DNA from: Sphingomonadaceae bacterium
Lineage (GTDB): Bacteria; Pseudomonadota; Alphaproteobacteria; Sphingomonadales; Sphingomonadaceae
Direction: 5' to 3'
Length of the DNA stretch: 64,000 nucleotides
NCBI GenBank assembly: GCA_030147805.1
Contig: JASBUR010000040.1
Location: 1 to 64,000, forward strand
Below are positions 1-8,939 of the stretch, in pieces (position 1 is the first letter of the stretch; the number at the start of each line of letters is the position of its first letter). A program made the position numbers and the translations under genes. The notes beneath the pieces were generated by a model that searched no databases, was not told where the DNA came from, and worked only from the letters and a program-made list of their open reading frames with translations.

Positions 1-119
1 GGCCCCGCGTCTTTGGGTGGTGTTTGTTTTGGGCCCCCAGCGCACACGGCGCGAGGGTCGGCAGCGGCGTCTACGCGCGGAGGGCGGTGTCCCCTCACCC
101 TACCACTGCGTGGGCCCCT

Positions 120-147
120 CCCTCTCCCGCAAGGGGAGAGGGGTTTT
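120..147 (+). repeat. CCCTCTCCC hairpin repeat upstream of rsmB
   Basis: The segment holds a 9-bp perfect stem, CCCTCTCCC (120-128) against GGGAGAGGG (134-142), followed by GTTTT. It resembles a Rho-independent terminator for a plus-strand gene ending before the window, but the same CCCTCTCCCC/GGGGAGAGGG core recurs at 8820-8936, so it belongs to a dispersed intergenic repeat family. CCCCTCACCC, another part of that family, lies just upstream at 91-100. Bases 1-119 hold nothing else that I can support. Confidence 0.55.
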
Positions 148-202
148 CAGCGTTAGTCCTTCAAGGTTGACGCCGCCCTCCGCTCGGCCGAAACGCACCC
201 CC

Positions 203-1501
203 ATGCGCAGCCCCCGCCGCCCCAAGCCCGCCGAACGCCCCGAGTCGATCGGCACCCCGGCGCGCCGCGCCGGGCTGCGCCTGCTGATGTCGGTGCTCCA
301 GCAGGGCCGCCCGCTCGAGGTCGCGCTCGAAGGCGCCTTCGTCGAGGTGGCGGCGCCCGCCGACCGGGCGCTCGCCCGCGCCATCGTCGCCGCGACCTTG
401 CGCCGCCTGCCCGATCTCGACGCGCTGATCGACGGGGCGATGACCAAGGTGCTCCCCGACGACGCCCGCGCCCGCATGGTGCTGCGCCTCGCGATGGCGC
501 AGGTGCTGATCTTGGGCACCCCGGCGCACGCCGCGATCGGCACGGCGCTGCCGCTCGTCGAAAGCGGCCCGCGCCGGCTCGTCCACGGCGTGCTGTCGCG
601 CCTCATCCGCGAAGGCGCCGCGCTCCCCGAGCTGCCGACACTCCCCAACCCCTATGCCGAGCGCTGGACCAGCGCTTATGGCGCGCACACCGCCGAGCGC
701 ATCGCGATGACGCTCGCCGGCGAGCCGCCGACCGACCTCAGCTTCAGGACCGCGGCCGAGGCGGCCGCGCGGGCCGAAGCGCTGGAGGCAGCCTCGCTCG
801 CCCCCGGCCATCTCCGCACCGCGCGGCGCGGCGGCATCGCCGACTGGCCGGGCTTCGCCGACGGGCAATGGTGGGTGCAGGACCTCGCCGCGAGTCTCCC
901 CGCGCGGCTGCTCGGCGATGTCGCCGGCAAATCGGTGATCGACCTGTGTGCCGCCCCCGGCGGCAAGACGCTGCAGCTCGCCGCTGCCGGCGCGCATGTC
1001 ACCGCGGTCGACATCGCCGAGAAGCGCCTGCAGCGGCTGAAGGAAAACCTCACCCGCACCGGCCTCAGCGCCACCACGGTCGTCGCCGACGCCCGCCACT
1101 GGACCCCGCCCGCCGCCGTCGACCATATCCTGCTCGACGCGCCCTGCTCGGCGACCGGCATCTTCCGCCGCCATCCCGACGTCCTCCACCTCAAGGGCAG
1201 CCGCAACCTCGCGCCGCTGCTCGAACTGCAGGCCGAACTCCTCGACCACGCCGCCGGCTGGCTGCCGCCGCACGGCCGGCTGATCTACTGCGTCTGTTCC
1301 TTGGAGCCCGAGGAAGGCGAGCAGCAGATCGACGCCTTCCTCGCGCGCTACGACAATTTCCGGCTCGATCCGATCAAGCCTGAGGAGCTGCCGGCGGGGA
1401 TCACACCCTGGCGCGAATGCTGGGTCCGCACGCTGCCGAGCGATCTTCCCGAGCAGGGCGGGATGGACGGGTTCTTTATCGCGAGGCTGGCGCGGAAGTA
1501 G
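203..1501 (+). CDS. rsmB: 16S rRNA (cytosine-C5)-methyltransferase RsmB/Sun family
   Basis: The product (432 aa) should transfer a methyl group from SAM to C5 of cytosine 967 of 16S rRNA. The N-terminal third is a NusB-like RNA-binding helical domain and the C-terminal part is a Rossmann methyltransferase. Visible motifs are the SAM loop DLCAAPGGKTLQL, motif IV DAPCSATG and motif VI YCVCSLEPEEGE; the two cysteines are the catalytic and release cysteines of the m5C RNA methyltransferases. I chose ATG 203, because the open frame upstream (from 17) runs through the intergenic hairpin repeat and is low-complexity. It stands alone here; the next plus-strand gene is rpe. Confidence 0.93.
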   Translation: MRSPRRPKPAERPESIGTPARRAGLRLLMSVLQQGRPLEVALEGAFVEVAAPADRALARAIVAATLRRLPDLDALIDGAMTKVLPDDARARMVLRLAMAQVLILGTPAHAAIGTALPLVESGPRRLVHGVLSRLIREGAALPELPTLPNPYAERWTSAYGAHTAERIAMTLAGEPPTDLSFRTAAEAAARAEALEAASLAPGHLRTARRGGIADWPGFADGQWWVQDLAASLPARLLGDVAGKSVIDLCAAPGGKTLQLAAAGAHVTAVDIAEKRLQRLKENLTRTGLSATTVVADARHWTPPAAVDHILLDAPCSATGIFRRHPDVLHLKGSRNLAPLLELQAELLDHAAGWLPPHGRLIYCVCSLEPEEGEQQIDAFLARYDNFRLDPIKPEELPAGITPWRECWVRTLPSDLPEQGGMDGFFIARLARK

Positions 1502-1551
1502 AAGTGCCAGACGCCAAGTGTCCGAAGGGGTGGGAAGCGGGCGTTTTGGAT

Positions 1552-2022
1552 TCAGCTAAGAAAGAGGTAGAGGATCACGGCTGAGACGAGCAGGATCGCC
1601 AAGCAGCCCCACAGAGGCATGCGACTGCCGAATCTTTCACCGAAAGGGTCGTGCTCCTGCCAGAAGTCGCGTTCAATCGTCCACACTTCCGCGACCAGCT
1701 CCCTAAGAGAAGCGCTTGCTTCGGCTCCACGTCTCGCACCTTCCAGGTAGCGCAGGAGGAGTGCCCTCAATTCGTCCGGTCTCTCAGCCTCACCCGTAGC
1801 TTCTATAACCACTTGTCGGTCGCGGGTGGTTACGCGGTACGGCCTACCATCCGGGCCATATGCAGCCGGATAGACGCCGTGTTCCACATCTACGGCTTCA
1901 AGATGCTGCTCGGCCGCAGCGGCTGACGGGAATACCAGCAGCGGCTCGTCTGCGGCGACAAACAACGCCGCGTCCGGAACCGTCTCCGAAGAGTAGCTGG
2001 ACTCGTCTGCCTTGGTGCTCAC
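1552..2022 (-). CDS. hypothetical tail-anchored membrane protein
   Basis: An unrecognised 156-aa protein. The first ~135 residues are soluble and acidic. The last ~20 residues (LWGCLAILLVSAVILYLFLS) form one hydrophobic helix ending at the C-terminus, so the protein is probably tail-anchored in the inner membrane with its body in the cytoplasm. There is no signal peptide. Its base composition is visibly less GC-rich than the flanking rsmB and rpe, and its codon use is less biased, which suggests a young or transferred gene. It could also be a lineage-specific gene under weak selection. I have no functional call. Confidence 0.55.
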   Translation of the reverse strand: MSTKADESSYSSETVPDAALFVAADEPLLVFPSAAAAEQHLEAVDVEHGVYPAAYGPDGRPYRVTTRDRQVVIEATGEAERPDELRALLLRYLEGARRGAEASASLRELVAEVWTIERDFWQEHDPFGERFGSRMPLWGCLAILLVSAVILYLFLS

Positions 2023-2090
2023 GTTGCGATTGTTTCACCGGCGACATGCGTCTGCAATGGGTCGCAAGCAGACCTTAGCGCCGCGCCCGC

Positions 2091-2423
2091 TCACTCCGCA
2101 TTGTCGAATTTCCGAACCTCGACGGCGCTTTCGTCGAAGCCGTCGAGCAGGCGGGCATTGATGCCCATCTTGCCGAAATCCTCCCCCAGCGTCGCCCAGT
2201 GCGTGCCGCAGCCGCAGACCGGACAATGGTGGATGCCGATCATCCGGTCGCCCCAGACATAGGCGGTCGTCTCGCCGGAGATGCGCACCTGCTCGGGCGG
2301 GTAATAGGCCACGCGCCAGGCGAGCTTTCGGCAGAGCGAGCAGTTGCAGTCGGCCACCCATTCGGGCGGGCCCGGCAGTTCGATCCGCACCTTGCCGCAG
2401 TGGCAGCTTCCCTGAACGGTCAT
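2091..2423 (-). CDS. GFA (glutathione-dependent formaldehyde-activating)/CENP-V domain protein
   Basis: A 110-aa zinc-binding protein of the GFA/CENP-V fold. The zinc ligands are visible in order: CHCG near residue 7, CNCSLCRK near 28 and CPVCGCGTHW near 72. Family members are annotated as formaldehyde-glutathione adduct enzymes, but most small ones have no proven substrate. I chose ATG 2423 (MTVQGSCHCG), because the frame open to 2543 reads through the palindromic repeat at 2505-2608 and gives the repeat-derived peptide PAFAGMT. It is transcribed away from rpe. Confidence 0.85.
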   Translation of the reverse strand: MTVQGSCHCGKVRIELPGPPEWVADCNCSLCRKLAWRVAYYPPEQVRISGETTAYVWGDRMIGIHHCPVCGCGTHWATLGEDFGKMGINARLLDGFDESAVEVRKFDNAE

Positions 2424-2504
2424 GGTGATTTGTAACGTCGGTCGGGACGGTGTCGCAATGGGGGGCGACTGGGCGCCGAAGTCGTTCTCCGGGATACTTC
2501 CCCA

Positions 2505-2608
2505 CATCGTCATCCCCGCGAAGGCGGGGACCCAGTCCGACAAATGGCTGCCCGCTACCGCGGGCTCCGCAGCCGTGCTGGGCCCCCGCCTGCGCGGGGG
2601 TGACGATG
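2505..2608. repeat. paired inverted REP-like palindromes (CGTCATCCCCGCGAAGG type)
   Basis: Two copies of a palindromic unit face each other. The left copy (2505-2535) reads CATCGTCATCCCCGCGAAGG and goes on to GGACCCAG; the right copy (about 2578-2608) is its near-exact reverse complement. Each copy is a small hairpin by itself (CCCCGC/GCGGGG), and together they can form one long stem-loop. The same unit occurs as an exact pair at 12232-12409. It lies between two divergent genes (the GFA protein and rpe), so it is not a simple convergent terminator. Confidence 0.8.
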
Positions 2609-2683
2609 GAGTTGTGGGAAGCCCGCAAATAGCCCCGCCACATCGCTGGACGCCGAGTCGCCCGCCCTGCTACATCGGCGGTC

Positions 2684-3349
2684 ATGCAACAGCCCGTCCG
2701 CATCGCGCCTTCGATCCTGTCGGCTGATTTCGCCCGCCTCGGCGAGGAGGTGCGCGCCATCGACGCCGCCGGCGCCGATTACATCCATGTCGACGTGATG
2801 GACGGGCATTTCGTGCCCAACATCACCATCGGGCCGATGGTGGTGAAGGCGCTGCGCCCGCACACGGCGAAGCCCTTCGACGTCCATCTGATGATCTCGC
2901 CGGTCGATACCTATCTCGATGCCTTCGCCGACGCCGGCGCCGACATCCTCACCGTCCATCCCGAGGCGGGGACGCACCTCCCCCGCACCATCCAGCGCAT
3001 CAAGTCGCTCGGCAAGAAGGCGGGCGTGTCCTTGAACCCGGCGACGCCGGCGAAGATGCTCGATTACGTGCTCGAGGAGCTCGACCTCGTGCTGGTGATG
3101 AGCGTCAACCCCGGCTTCGGCGGTCAGTCGTTCATCGACAGCCAGCTGCGGAAGATCGAGGCGCTCCGCAAGCAGATCGACAAGATCGGCAAGAAGATCG
3201 ACCTGCAGGTCGACGGCGGCGTCGACGTGATCACCGCGCCGCGCGCGATCGCCGCCGGCGCCGACGTGCTGGTCGCCGGCACCGCGACCTTCAAGGGCGG
3301 ACCCGATTCCTATGCCGCCAACATCGCGCGGCTGCGCAGCGGCGCGTGA
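2684..3349 (+). CDS. rpe: ribulose-phosphate 3-epimerase
   Basis: The 221-aa TIM-barrel enzyme interconverts ribulose 5-phosphate and xylulose 5-phosphate in the pentose phosphate pathway. Diagnostic motifs are the N-terminal [15 protein letters not shown], the metal and active-site segment [23 protein letters not shown], the [13 protein letters not shown] phosphate loop and QVDGGV near residue 178. Length is normal. The heparinase-like gene starts 7 bp after its stop, so the two are probably cotranscribed with the following genes up to purH. Confidence 0.97.
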   Translation: MQQPVRIAPSILSADFARLGEEVRAIDAAGADYIHVDVMDGHFVPNITIGPMVVKALRPHTAKPFDVHLMISPVDTYLDAFADAGADILTVHPEAGTHLPRTIQRIKSLGKKAGVSLNPATPAKMLDYVLEELDLVLVMSVNPGFGGQSFIDSQLRKIEALRKQIDKIGKKIDLQVDGGVDVITAPRAIAAGADVLVAGTATFKGGPDSYAANIARLRSGA

Positions 3350-3356
3350 GCGGCGC

Positions 3357-5078
3357 ATGACCGAGCGCGACGACATCGCCCCCGCCGAGCAGCGGCTGAC
3401 GCGCGAGGGCGGCGAGAAGGGGCTGTCGCTGTCCGAACGCATCGCCGATGCGCTGGCGCTGGTCGGCTACAAGTCGAAGCTGCACAAGATCCGCCTCGCC
3501 GGCCGCTTCCCGCTGAAGCTGCTCGCCGCGCCCAAGGACCCGATCGCCGGCGACCCCGCGATCGGCGCGGCGATCCTGCAGGGGCAGCTCCGCCACGGCG
3601 GCGCCAACGTCAAGGCGAGCGACTTCGCCTCGGCGCTCACCAACGCCCCGCCGGCCTGGCGCGACTGGGCGCATGGCTTCGTCTTCCTGCGCGATCTGGC
3701 CGCCGCCGCCGACCGCAGCGCCGGCGCCAAGGTCGCCGAGCCGCTCGCCGCCGCCTGGGTCGAGGCCTATAGCGAATTCGACGAGGCGGCGTGGCGCCCC
3801 GACCTGATCGGCAAGCGCATCCTGTTCTGGTGCGCCTATGCGCCCTATGTCCTCGCCTCGCTCGACCTCGTCTACCGGTCGAACCTGCTGAACCATATCG
3901 CGCGCGGCAGCCGCCACCTCGAACGCGCCGTCGACAAGGCCGCCGACGGGCTGCCGCGGCTGTGGGCGCACGCCGGGCTGCTCGCCGCGCACCTGCTCAT
4001 TCCCGGCGGCGAGACGCGGCAGCCGCGCACCGAAGCGGGCTTCGAGCGCACGCTCGACCAGACCCTGCTCCCCGACGGCGGCATCGTCAGCCGCGCGCCG
4101 CTCGACCAGCTCGAACTGCTCGAGCTGCTGCTGCTCGTCCAGGCGGTGTACGAGGCGCGGCAGCAGCGGCCGCCCGACTTCCTGTCGACGGCGATCGCCC
4201 GGCTGGTGCCCGGCCTCAAGGGCGCGGTGATGGGCGACGGGCTGCTCGCCCCCATGCACGGCGGCGGCCTCGCCAGCGCCGAGCGCATCGCGCGCGCCAT
4301 CGAGCTGTCGGGCGTCATGGCGCGCCCGGCGCGCACCGGCACCTATTCGGGGGTGCAGCGGCTGACCGGCGGCAAGACCATCGTCGTCTTGGACGCCGGC
4401 CCGCCGCCGATCGCGCGCGTGTCCGACAGCGCGCATGCCGGGACGCTCGGCTTCGAATTCTGCGAGGGGGCGACGCGAATCGTCGTCGCCTGCGGCGGCG
4501 CGCGCGGGCTGCCGCGGCCGCTGCCGCCCGAGCTGTCGGGGCTGCTCGCCACCACCGCCGCGCATTCGACGCTGGTGCTCGCCGACGTCAACTCGACGCG
4601 GCTGCGCGACGACGGGAGTCTGGGGCGCGGCGTCGAGGAGGTCATCGCCAACCGCCACGAGAGCGAGGAGGGCGTCTGGGTCGAGGCCTGCCACGACGGC
4701 TACGCCCGCCGCTACGGGCTGCTCCACCACCGCCGGCTCTATCTCTCGGCCGACGGGCTCGACTTCCGCGGCGAGGATGCGCTCGAACCCGCCAAGGGCA
4801 AGCGCAGTCGCAAGGGCGCCGGCCAGCGCTTCGACATCCGCTTCCACCTCGGCAGCGGCGTCGAGGCGACGCCGACCGCCGACGGGCAGGGCGCGCTGCT
4901 GCAGTTGCTGAGCGGCGCCGTCTGGCAGTTCAAGGCGCGCGGCGGCCGGCTGGCGCTCGACGACAGCCTGTGGATCGACCCCGACGGCCGCCCGGCGCGC
5001 ACCCACCAGCTGGTGGTCAGCGGCGAAACCACCGCCGAGGGCGCCAGCGTCAACTGGTCGTTCAAGCGCGCGCGGTGA
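3357..5078 (+). CDS. heparinase II/III family protein
   Basis: A 573-aa protein resembling the heparinase II/III-like polysaccharide lyase family: an N-terminal alpha-helical toroid and a C-terminal beta-sandwich (from about residue 325, TYSGVQRLTGGKTIVVLDAG). No signal peptide is visible, so it may act in the cytoplasm or leave by another route. I chose ATG 3357 (MTERDDIAPAEQ), because residues before it read through the rpe stop region. It overlaps the GH84 gene by 4 bp (GTGA at 5075-5078). Similar proteins sit near rsmB/rpe/purH in many sphingomonads; the substrate is not known. Confidence 0.85.
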   Translation: MTERDDIAPAEQRLTREGGEKGLSLSERIADALALVGYKSKLHKIRLAGRFPLKLLAAPKDPIAGDPAIGAAILQGQLRHGGANVKASDFASALTNAPPAWRDWAHGFVFLRDLAAAADRSAGAKVAEPLAAAWVEAYSEFDEAAWRPDLIGKRILFWCAYAPYVLASLDLVYRSNLLNHIARGSRHLERAVDKAADGLPRLWAHAGLLAAHLLIPGGETRQPRTEAGFERTLDQTLLPDGGIVSRAPLDQLELLELLLLVQAVYEARQQRPPDFLSTAIARLVPGLKGAVMGDGLLAPMHGGGLASAERIARAIELSGVMARPARTGTYSGVQRLTGGKTIVVLDAGPPPIARVSDSAHAGTLGFEFCEGATRIVVACGGARGLPRPLPPELSGLLATTAAHSTLVLADVNSTRLRDDGSLGRGVEEVIANRHESEEGVWVEACHDGYARRYGLLHHRRLYLSADGLDFRGEDALEPAKGKRSRKGAGQRFDIRFHLGSGVEATPTADGQGALLQLLSGAVWQFKARGGRLALDDSLWIDPDGRPARTHQLVVSGETTAEGASVNWSFKRAR

Positions 5079-6154
5079 CGCCCGACCCCAAGCCTGAACT
5101 GGGAATCGTCGAAGGCTTCTACGGACGCAACTGGCGCTGGGACGAGCGCCGCGCGGTGATGCGGCTGCTGCAGCCGCACGGCTACACCTTCTACCTCTAC
5201 GCCCCCAAGGCCGACGCGCATCTGCGCCGCCAATGGCAGGCGCCCTACCCGGCCGAGGGCGCCGCCGAGCTCGCAAGCTTTGCCGAAGACTGCCGCGCCG
5301 CCGGCGTCCGTTTCGGCATCGGGCTCAGCCCGTTCGAGATCTGGTCGGCCTTCGACCGCCCCGCGCAGACCGCGCTCGCCGACCGGCTGTCGCTGTTCGC
5401 CGATCTCGGCGCGGCGGATGTCGGGCTGCTGTTCGACGACATGCAGGGCGACCGCCCCGACCTTGCCGAACGCCAGGCCGAGGTCGTCGACTTTGCCCGC
5501 GCTCATATCGCGGGTGCCCGCCTGATCGTCTGTCCGAGCTATTACTCGGATGACCCCGTGCTCGACCGCGTCTTTGGCGAGCGACCCGACAAATATCTCG
5601 AAACGCTCGGTGCGCGGCTCGCGCCCGAGGTCGAGATATTCTGGACCGGCGAGGTGGTCTGCGCGCGGCAATTCTCCCCCGGCCATCTGCAGCGCGTCAC
5701 CGAACAGCTCCGCCGCAAGCCCTTCCTCTGGGACAATTACCCGGTCAACGACGGCCCGCGCATGTCGCCGCACCTGCATCTGCGCGGCTTCACCGGCCGC
5801 CCGGCGTCGATCAGATCGCACATCGCCGCGCATGCCATCAACCCGGCGCTGCAGCCGATGCTGTCCTGCATCCCGGCGCTGACGCTCGCCATGAGCTACG
5901 ACCGGGGCGACGCCTATGAATATGGCGCTGCTTTCCTCGAAGCCGCCACGTTCGTCGCCGGACCCGAAATCGCGGCGCTGCTCCAGGCCGACCTGCTCGG
6001 CCTGCAGGACGCCGGTCTCGGCGGCATGACCGACGAGCGCAAGGCCCGGCTTCGCGACAAATACGCCGCGCTCGATCACCCGTGCGCACGCGAGGTGGTC
6101 GAATGGCTCGACGGCCGCTATGGGGTCTCCGCCGAGGAGGTGGCGACGCAATAG
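5075..6154 (+). CDS. GH84-type beta-N-acetylglucosaminidase (O-GlcNAcase-like)
   Basis: A 359-aa single-domain glycoside hydrolase whose motifs follow the catalytic domain of animal O-GlcNAcase in order: EGFYGRNW near residue 12, [21 protein letters not shown], the catalytic aspartate pair in LLFDDM near 124, [17 protein letters not shown] and [13 protein letters not shown]84 enzymes remove beta-linked GlcNAc by substrate-assisted catalysis using the DD pair. The GTG start at 5075 overlaps the heparinase stop. No signal peptide is seen, so a cytoplasmic role (GlcNAc turnover or deglycosylation of proteins) is possible. Substrate and role are inference. Confidence 0.87.
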   Translation: MTPDPKPELGIVEGFYGRNWRWDERRAVMRLLQPHGYTFYLYAPKADAHLRRQWQAPYPAEGAAELASFAEDCRAAGVRFGIGLSPFEIWSAFDRPAQTALADRLSLFADLGAADVGLLFDDMQGDRPDLAERQAEVVDFARAHIAGARLIVCPSYYSDDPVLDRVFGERPDKYLETLGARLAPEVEIFWTGEVVCARQFSPGHLQRVTEQLRRKPFLWDNYPVNDGPRMSPHLHLRGFTGRPASIRSHIAAHAINPALQPMLSCIPALTLAMSYDRGDAYEYGAAFLEAATFVAGPEIAALLQADLLGLQDAGLGGMTDERKARLRDKYAALDHPCAREVVEWLDGRYGVSAEEVATQ

Positions 6155-6185
6155 CGGCTCGCCCGAGACGAAGACGGGGAATGAA

Positions 6186-7778
6186 ATGCCGGATGCGGTC
6201 AAGGTCACGCGCGCGCTGATCTCGGTGTCGGACAAGACCGGGCTCGCCGACCTGGCGCAGGCGCTCGACCGCCACGGCGTCGAGATCCTGTCGACCGGCG
6301 GCACGGCCAAGCACCTGCGCGACCTCGGCCATGTCGTGAAGGACGTCTCCGACCACACCGGCTTTCCCGAGATGATGGACGGCCGCGTCAAGACGCTGCA
6401 CCCGACGATCCACGGCGGCCTCCTCGCGCTGCGCGACAATCCCGAGCATGCCGCCGCGATGACCGACCATGGCATCGGCGCGATCGATCTGGTGGTGGTG
6501 AATTTATACCCCTTCGCGCAGACGGTGGCGCGCGGTGCCGAACGCGACGAAATCATCGAGAATATCGACATCGGCGGCCCGTCGATGGTGCGCTCGGCGG
6601 CGAAGAACCACGGCTTCGTCGCGATCGTCACCGACGTCATGGACTATGCCGCGGTGATCGCCGAGCTCGACGGCAGCGACGGCATGACGTCACTCGCGCT
6701 TCGCAAGCGCCTGGCCGCCAAGGCCTTCGCGCACACCGCCGCCTATGATTCGACCATCGCCAGCTGGTTCGCCTTCGCCGACCAGCGCGAGGCCTTCCCC
6801 GAGAGCCTCAACCTGTCGCTGACGCGCGGCCAGGCGCTGCGCTACGGCGAGAACCCGCACCAGCAGGCCTGCTTCTACGCCCCCGTCGGCCCGTCGGCCC
6901 CCGGCATCGGCCAGGCGCGGCAGCTGCAGGGCAAGGAGCTCAGCTACAACAACTACAACGACGCCGACGCGGCCTTGGAGCTGGTCAGCGAGTTCCGCGA
7001 CGCCGAGCCCACCGTCGTCATCGTCAAGCACGCCAACCCGTGCGGCGTCGCCACCGCCGCGACCTTGGCGGAGGCCTATGACGCCGCCTTCGCCTGCGAC
7101 ACCGTCTCGGCGTTCGGCGGCATCATCGCCTTGAACCGCACCCTCGACGGCGCGACTGCCAAGGCGATCACCGGGATCTTCACCGAGGTGGTCGTCGCTC
7201 CCGATGCCGACGAGGAAGCGCTGGCGCTGTTTGCGGCGAAGAAGAACCTTCGCCTGCTGCTCACCGGCGGGCTGCCCGATCCGTCGCGCCCCGGCCTGAT
7301 GGCCAAGTCGATCACCGGCGGCTGGCTGCTGCAGTCGCGCGACAACGGCCGGCTCGACGGGCTCGACCTCAAGGTGGTGACCAAGCGCCAGCCGAGCCGC
7401 CAAGAGCTCGCCGACTGCCGTTTCGCCTGGACCGTCGCCAAGCACGTCAAGTCGAACGCCATCGTCTACGCCAAGGACGGCGCCACCGCCGGCGTCGGCG
7501 CCGGGCAGATGAACCGCCTCGAAAGCGCGCGCATCGCCGCGTGGAAGGCGAAGGACGCCGCCGAAAAGGCCGGCTGGGCCACCCCGCGCACGCTCGGCTC
7601 GGCGGTCGCCTCGGACGCCTTCTTCCCCTTCGCCGACGGGCTGCTCGCCGCGGTCGAGGCCGGCGCTACCGCGGTCATCCAGCCCGGCGGCTCGATCCGC
7701 GACGAGGAGGTGATCGCCGCCGCCGACAAGGCCGGCCTCGCGATGATCTTCACCGGCATGCGGCACTTCCGTCATTGA
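6186..7778 (+). CDS. purH: bifunctional AICAR transformylase/IMP cyclohydrolase
   Basis: The 530-aa bifunctional enzyme catalyses the last two steps of IMP synthesis. The N-terminal cyclohydrolase domain shows [39 protein letters not shown] and VVVNLYPF. The C-terminal transformylase domain shows [10 protein letters not shown], the catalytic [17 protein letters not shown] and [14 protein letters not shown] chose ATG 6186 (MPDAVKV), preceded by GGGGAATGAA; the upstream frame has no family similarity. The GNAT gene starts inside its stop codon (TTGA). Confidence 0.97.
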   Translation: MPDAVKVTRALISVSDKTGLADLAQALDRHGVEILSTGGTAKHLRDLGHVVKDVSDHTGFPEMMDGRVKTLHPTIHGGLLALRDNPEHAAAMTDHGIGAIDLVVVNLYPFAQTVARGAERDEIIENIDIGGPSMVRSAAKNHGFVAIVTDVMDYAAVIAELDGSDGMTSLALRKRLAAKAFAHTAAYDSTIASWFAFADQREAFPESLNLSLTRGQALRYGENPHQQACFYAPVGPSAPGIGQARQLQGKELSYNNYNDADAALELVSEFRDAEPTVVIVKHANPCGVATAATLAEAYDAAFACDTVSAFGGIIALNRTLDGATAKAITGIFTEVVVAPDADEEALALFAAKKNLRLLLTGGLPDPSRPGLMAKSITGGWLLQSRDNGRLDGLDLKVVTKRQPSRQELADCRFAWTVAKHVKSNAIVYAKDGATAGVGAGQMNRLESARIAAWKAKDAAEKAGWATPRTLGSAVASDAFFPFADGLLAAVEAGATAVIQPGGSIRDEEVIAAADKAGLAMIFTGMRHFRH

Positions 7779-8200
7779 TCGAGATCGGCGCGCTGGCGCC
7801 CGCCGAGGGCGAGGCCGCCATCGCGCTGTGGCGGGCGTGCGGACTGACGCGGCCGTGGAACGACCCGCATGCCGACCTGAAGCTCGCGCTCGCGACGCCG
7901 ACCGCGACGATCCTCGCCGGCCGGCTCGACGGCGCGCTCGTCGCGACGGTGATGACCGGCTTCGACGGCCATCGCGGCTGGGTCTATTATCTCGCGGTGT
8001 CGCCCGACCATCGGCACGCCGGCCACGGCGCGGCGATGATGCGCGCCGCCGAAGCCTGGCTGCGGGCGCGCGGCGTCCCCAAGCTCAACCTGATGGTGCG
8101 CGGCGACAATGCGGCGGCCATCGGCTTCTACGCGGCGATCGGCTATGATCGCAGCGACGTGACCGTGCTGCAGAAATTCCTGACCGACGATGCCGGATAA
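7775..8200 (+). CDS. GNAT acetyltransferase, YpeA-like
   Basis: The 141-aa protein has the GNAT fold. [16 protein letters not shown] is motif A with the acetyl-CoA pyrophosphate loop, and [22 protein letters not shown] is motif B. It resembles the YpeA/RimI-like branch; the acceptor is unknown. The start is the TTG at 7775 that overlaps the purH stop (TTGA), which is the only in-frame start near the family N-terminus ([12 protein letters not shown]). It overlaps the LysE gene by 11 bp, so purH-GNAT-LysE is one transcription unit. Confidence 0.85.
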   Translation: MIEIGALAPAEGEAAIALWRACGLTRPWNDPHADLKLALATPTATILAGRLDGALVATVMTGFDGHRGWVYYLAVSPDHRHAGHGAAMMRAAEAWLRARGVPKLNLMVRGDNAAAIGFYAAIGYDRSDVTVLQKFLTDDAG

Positions 8201-8810
8201 TTTCCTTGCCTTCGCGCTGGCGAGCTTCGCGCTCAACCTCGTGCCGGGCCCCGACATGACCTTCTCCGCCACCTCGGGCGCACGCGGCGGCGTGCGCGTC
8301 GGGCTGGCGGCGGCGCTGGGCATCTTCGCCGGCTGCCTCGTCCATATCGCCGCCGCGGTCGTCGGCCTGTCGGCGCTGATCGCCGCCTCGGCCGAGGCGT
8401 TCGCCATCCTCAAATGGATCGGCGCCGGCTATCTCCTCTACATGGCGTGGACGCTGTTCCGCGCCCCGCCCGCCGCCGCCGAGGGCGCCGCGGCCCCCGC
8501 GCTCACCGCGCGTCAGGCGTTCCGCAGCGGCGCGCTGGTCAACATCCTCAACCCGAAGGTCGGGCTGTTCTTCCTCGCCTTCATCCCGCAGTTCGTCGAT
8601 CCGGCGGCCGCCTCGCCGGCGCTGACCATCCTGTTCTTCGGCCTGTGGTTCAACAGCGTCGGCACCGTCGTCAACGCGCTCGTCGCGCTGACCGCCGCCC
8701 GCGCCGCCGCGCGCTTCCGCGCCAGCCCGCTCGCCGTCCGCCTGTCGCGCTGGGTTGCCGGCACGCTGATGGCCGGCCTCGCCCTCCAGCTCGCGCTCAG
8801 CCGCCGCTAA
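8190..8810 (+). CDS. LysE/RhtB family amino-acid exporter
   Basis: A 206-aa inner-membrane protein of the LysE/RhtB superfamily, with about six hydrophobic segments. The N-terminal LNLVPGPDMTFSA motif is the family signature, and LVNILNPKVGLFFLAFIPQFVD near residue 117 is the second. These proteins export amino acids or related metabolites; the substrate cannot be read from sequence. It ends 3 bp before a palindromic repeat region that probably also terminates transcription. Confidence 0.9.
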   Translation: MPDNFLAFALASFALNLVPGPDMTFSATSGARGGVRVGLAAALGIFAGCLVHIAAAVVGLSALIAASAEAFAILKWIGAGYLLYMAWTLFRAPPAAAEGAAAPALTARQAFRSGALVNILNPKVGLFFLAFIPQFVDPAAASPALTILFFGLWFNSVGTVVNALVALTAARAAARFRASPLAVRLSRWVAGTLMAGLALQLALSRR

Positions 8811-8812
8811 AC

Positions 8813-8939
8813 ACCCCGCGCCCCGCCGGGGAGAGGGCGACTCGCCGACAGGCGAGCGGGGTGAGGGGCACCGGCGTCGAGAAGGCTCGCTGACGCTCGC
8901 TCCCCTCACCCAACCCTCTCCCCAGCGGGGAGAGGGCTC
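8813..8939. repeat. GGGGAGAGGG/CCCCTCACCC intergenic repeat, likely bidirectional terminator
   Basis: This 127-bp segment between convergent genes is built of mirrored modules: GGGGAGAGGG, GGGGTGAGGGG, then CCCCTCACCC and a perfect hairpin CCCTCTCCCC-AGC-GGGGAGAGGG (8914-8936). Inner modules also pair (GGCGAGC with GCTCGC). A related hairpin precedes rsmB at 120-142. It fills the space between the stops of the LysE gene and the sirtuin gene, so it may stop transcription from both sides, though no long U-tract follows. Confidence 0.7.

Noticed and set aside
2424-2760. Upstream extensions of the GFA gene and a 241-codon frame through 2035-2760
   Set aside because: They read through the palindromic repeat (giving PAFAGMT-like peptides) and the rpe start, with no family similarity before MTVQGSCHCG.
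3291-5276. Long minus-strand open frame of 661 codons opposite the heparinase-like gene
   Set aside because: It is a shadow caused by high GC: low-complexity Arg/Ala/Gly/Pro text without any domain, opposite a gene with clear family motifs. The same holds for the frames at 31209-33788 (-), 37413-39455 (+) and 4739-6640 (-).
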